DNA of 33,704 bases from Planctomycetaceae bacterium (GTDB lineage Bacteria > Planctomycetota > Planctomycetia > Pirellulales > Thermoguttaceae): NCBI GenBank assembly GCA_009778035.1, contig WRKP01000028.1, forward strand, positions 1-33,704. Direction: 5' to 3'. How positions within the stretch are numbered: position 1 is the first letter of the stretch; each line of letters starts with the position of its first letter. A program made the position numbers and the translations under genes. Below, in pieces: positions 32,520 through 33,704 of the stretch. Under the pieces are notes generated by a model. It had not been told where the DNA came from, made no database searches, and worked only from the letters and a program-made list of their open reading frames with translations.

Positions 32520-33641
32520 CGACAGATGTCCGCCGCCGGCATTGGATCCCCCGCCGCCTACCTGAATGCCCGCACTGGCTCGCGTAAATGCAGCCATCCA
32601 CGCATCCATATTGACCGTGTCGGAAACAAACCGCACCGACCCGTCGCACATCACCACATTCAAGCCGTTCGGATGGAAACTCCGCGGCGTGCGGGTCGCA
32701 TCACGATTGTAGAGCAAATCGTTCGGCGGAATGTTTCGGAAACCGCTATGCGTGAATATCCCGTATCCTTGCGAGCCGTGATCGACATAGACGAAAGGAT
32801 TCGCGTTGCCCGTGCTCAAATCCCGTTCGTAATAGTGGGCATTTCGGATCTCGGACCTGGGCAACGTTTTGGAGGAAAGTTCCACTTTGAGCAGCGTGTG
32901 GGACGTGCCATCTTGGATCGCACTGAAATTGTATTCACTGTTCACGTGAAAGACGGCCATGCTTCGAGTACGCCGTCCCGCACCTTGAGCGGCCCTTTCC
33001 GGCTCTTCCGCTCCGCCATTCGCCGCATAATCCTTGGTGGTATTGGGTCGAATGGGCTCTTGCGGTGATGTGGGACATCGCAAGATCGCGGGAGAGGACT
33101 CCGCAACTCTGCGATGACGCACCGCAACTTCATCACTGGTGTCATTCGCGACCGCTCCGGGATGGCCGCAAGGCTCATCGTTCATTTTGGGTTCGCAAGT
33201 ACCGCCGTAGCCGGAACCTTTGGCAAACGCGAAAGACAGTTGGGTAAAATCAATTTCCGAATGCACTGCCGTTTGTTCGATAAAAGGCAGGATAAACGCG
33301 GTCCAGCCCCAGGTTCCAGCAACAGCGGTGCCTGCTCCTGAACCGGCCATGAATGCACCTTCGATATCGCGAAAGTGATCGGGCTGTGAATTGCCGGGGG
33401 AGAGTTTGTTATGCACATCGTGGTGCATGTGTTGTGCCAATGCGATGTTTTTCATGTTGTTGGTACATTGCATTCTTCGGGCGGCTTCGCGAGCGGCCTG
33501 CACGGCGGGTAAAAGAAGGGCGACGAGCATGCCGATGATGGCAATGACGACGAGGAGTTCGACGAGCGTGAAACCTCGTTTGTCGGTTTTTTGGCAACCT
33601 AAGTTGCCCCCCCCCCCCAAGTTAACATTTTTTTGCGACAA
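32511..33641 (-). CDS. DUF1559 prepilin-like protein, probably out of phase at its natural start
   Basis: 376 codons when read from a TTG at 33641. The prepilin signal [16 protein letters not shown], with the type IV pilin cleavage and methylation site, is followed by [16 protein letters not shown] and the DUF1559 body, ending in the typical [17 protein letters not shown] region. Such pilin-like proteins are abundant in Planctomycetes and are probably envelope-located. A better start, ATG at 33649, has AAGGAG nine bases upstream, but its frame ends at a TAG (33599-33601) because of a run of 12 G. With 13 or 10 G it would join this protein. The annotated start is therefore provisional. Confidence 0.9.
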   Translation of the reverse strand: MSQKNVNLGGGGNLGCQKTDKRGFTLVELLVVIAIIGMLVALLLPAVQAAREAARRMQCTNNMKNIALAQHMHHDVHNKLSPGNSQPDHFRDIEGAFMAGSGAGTAVAGTWGWTAFILPFIEQTAVHSEIDFTQLSFAFAKGSGYGGTCEPKMNDEPCGHPGAVANDTSDEVAVRHRRVAESSPAILRCPTSPQEPIRPNTTKDYAANGGAEEPERAAQGAGRRTRSMAVFHVNSEYNFSAIQDGTSHTLLKVELSSKTLPRSEIRNAHYYERDLSTGNANPFVYVDHGSQGYGIFTHSGFRNIPPNDLLYNRDATRTPRSFHPNGLNVVMCDGSVRFVSDTVNMDAWMAAFTRASAGIQVGGGGSNAGGGHLSLW

Positions 33642-33649
33642 TTCTGCAT
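33599..33649 (-). CDS. Out-of-phase leader frame of the DUF1559 gene
   Basis: ATG at 33649 gives 16 codons, starting [11 protein letters not shown], before a TAG, crossing the G run. It has the only good Shine-Dalgarno for this gene. It is either an off-phase product of a slipping tract or the true start broken by a homopolymer sequencing error. Confidence 0.6.
   Translation of the reverse strand: MQNCRKKMLTWGGGAT
33607..33618 (-). repeat. 12-base G homopolymer within coding sequence
   Basis: Twelve C on the plus strand, read as G12 in the DUF1559 mRNA, ten codons after the SD-linked ATG. No other mononucleotide run of this length was seen in the window. Confidence 0.95.
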
Positions 33650-33658
33650 AGTTAGGTT

Positions 33659-33664
33659 CTCCTT
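33659..33664 (-). promoter_or_regulatory. Shine-Dalgarno deciding the DUF1559 start
   Basis: AAGGAG on the minus strand, nine bases before the ATG at 33649. It is better placed for that ATG than for the TTG at 33641, which it would precede by 17 bases. Confidence 0.65.
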
Positions 33665-33704
33665 TTTGGTTTGGATGAACATGTGTAATGGCGTCAGTGT
33701 AGCA

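Overview
The window looks like a planctomycete chromosome (phylum Planctomycetota) at moderate GC. Three protein types point there: a DUF1559 prepilin-like protein with a small regulatory-domain lipoprotein just downstream of it, a right-handed beta-helix surface protein with a LEPR-type N-terminal motif (running off the left edge), and several lipoproteins and membrane proteins of planctomycete style. An HdrA-like iron-sulfur flavoprotein suggests an anaerobic or fermentative lifestyle. Genes lie on both strands as single units or pairs rather than long operons. No rRNA, tRNA or CRISPR array was seen.

Layout. 1-1301: partial beta-helix protein (minus). 1571-6642: glyA, lgt, a soluble histidine kinase, accD and an SDR oxidoreductase. 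6688-13810: a small membrane protein, hdrA-like gene, an LplT-acyltransferase-acyl-ACP synthetase fusion and a PH-like membrane protein. 14027-18659: dnaK, a DUF4190/DUF3299-like protein, rplS and aroC. 18743-26614: rtcB, a lipoprotein, ispD, cheW, valS and an ilvE-type aminotransferase. 26801-28573: a membrane protein and a secreted endonuclease/phosphatase-fold protein. 28574-30578 is a gene graveyard holding an adhesin (haemagglutinin N-terminal domain) fragment and frameshifted phage terminase and head-protein fragments. 30579-33649: a ModA-like binding lipoprotein, the small lipoprotein and the DUF1559 prepilin. Much of the window is core metabolism: one-carbon units, lipids, isoprenoids, aromatic and branched amino acids, translation and RNA repair.

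Most unusual points. (1) The DUF1559 gene has a 12-G run just after a start with a good Shine-Dalgarno. At 12 G that start hits a stop at codon 17; at 13 or 10 G it reads into the prepilin, so this is a candidate phase switch or a homopolymer error. (2) Genes on both strands shift from C/A-ending codons at the 5' end to G-ending codons at the 3' end. (3) Several promoters place the expected transcription start on, or within a few bases of, the start codon, suggesting leaderless or near-leaderless mRNAs. (4) Two hairpin repeat families and short duplications anchored at stop codons fill the gaps between genes.
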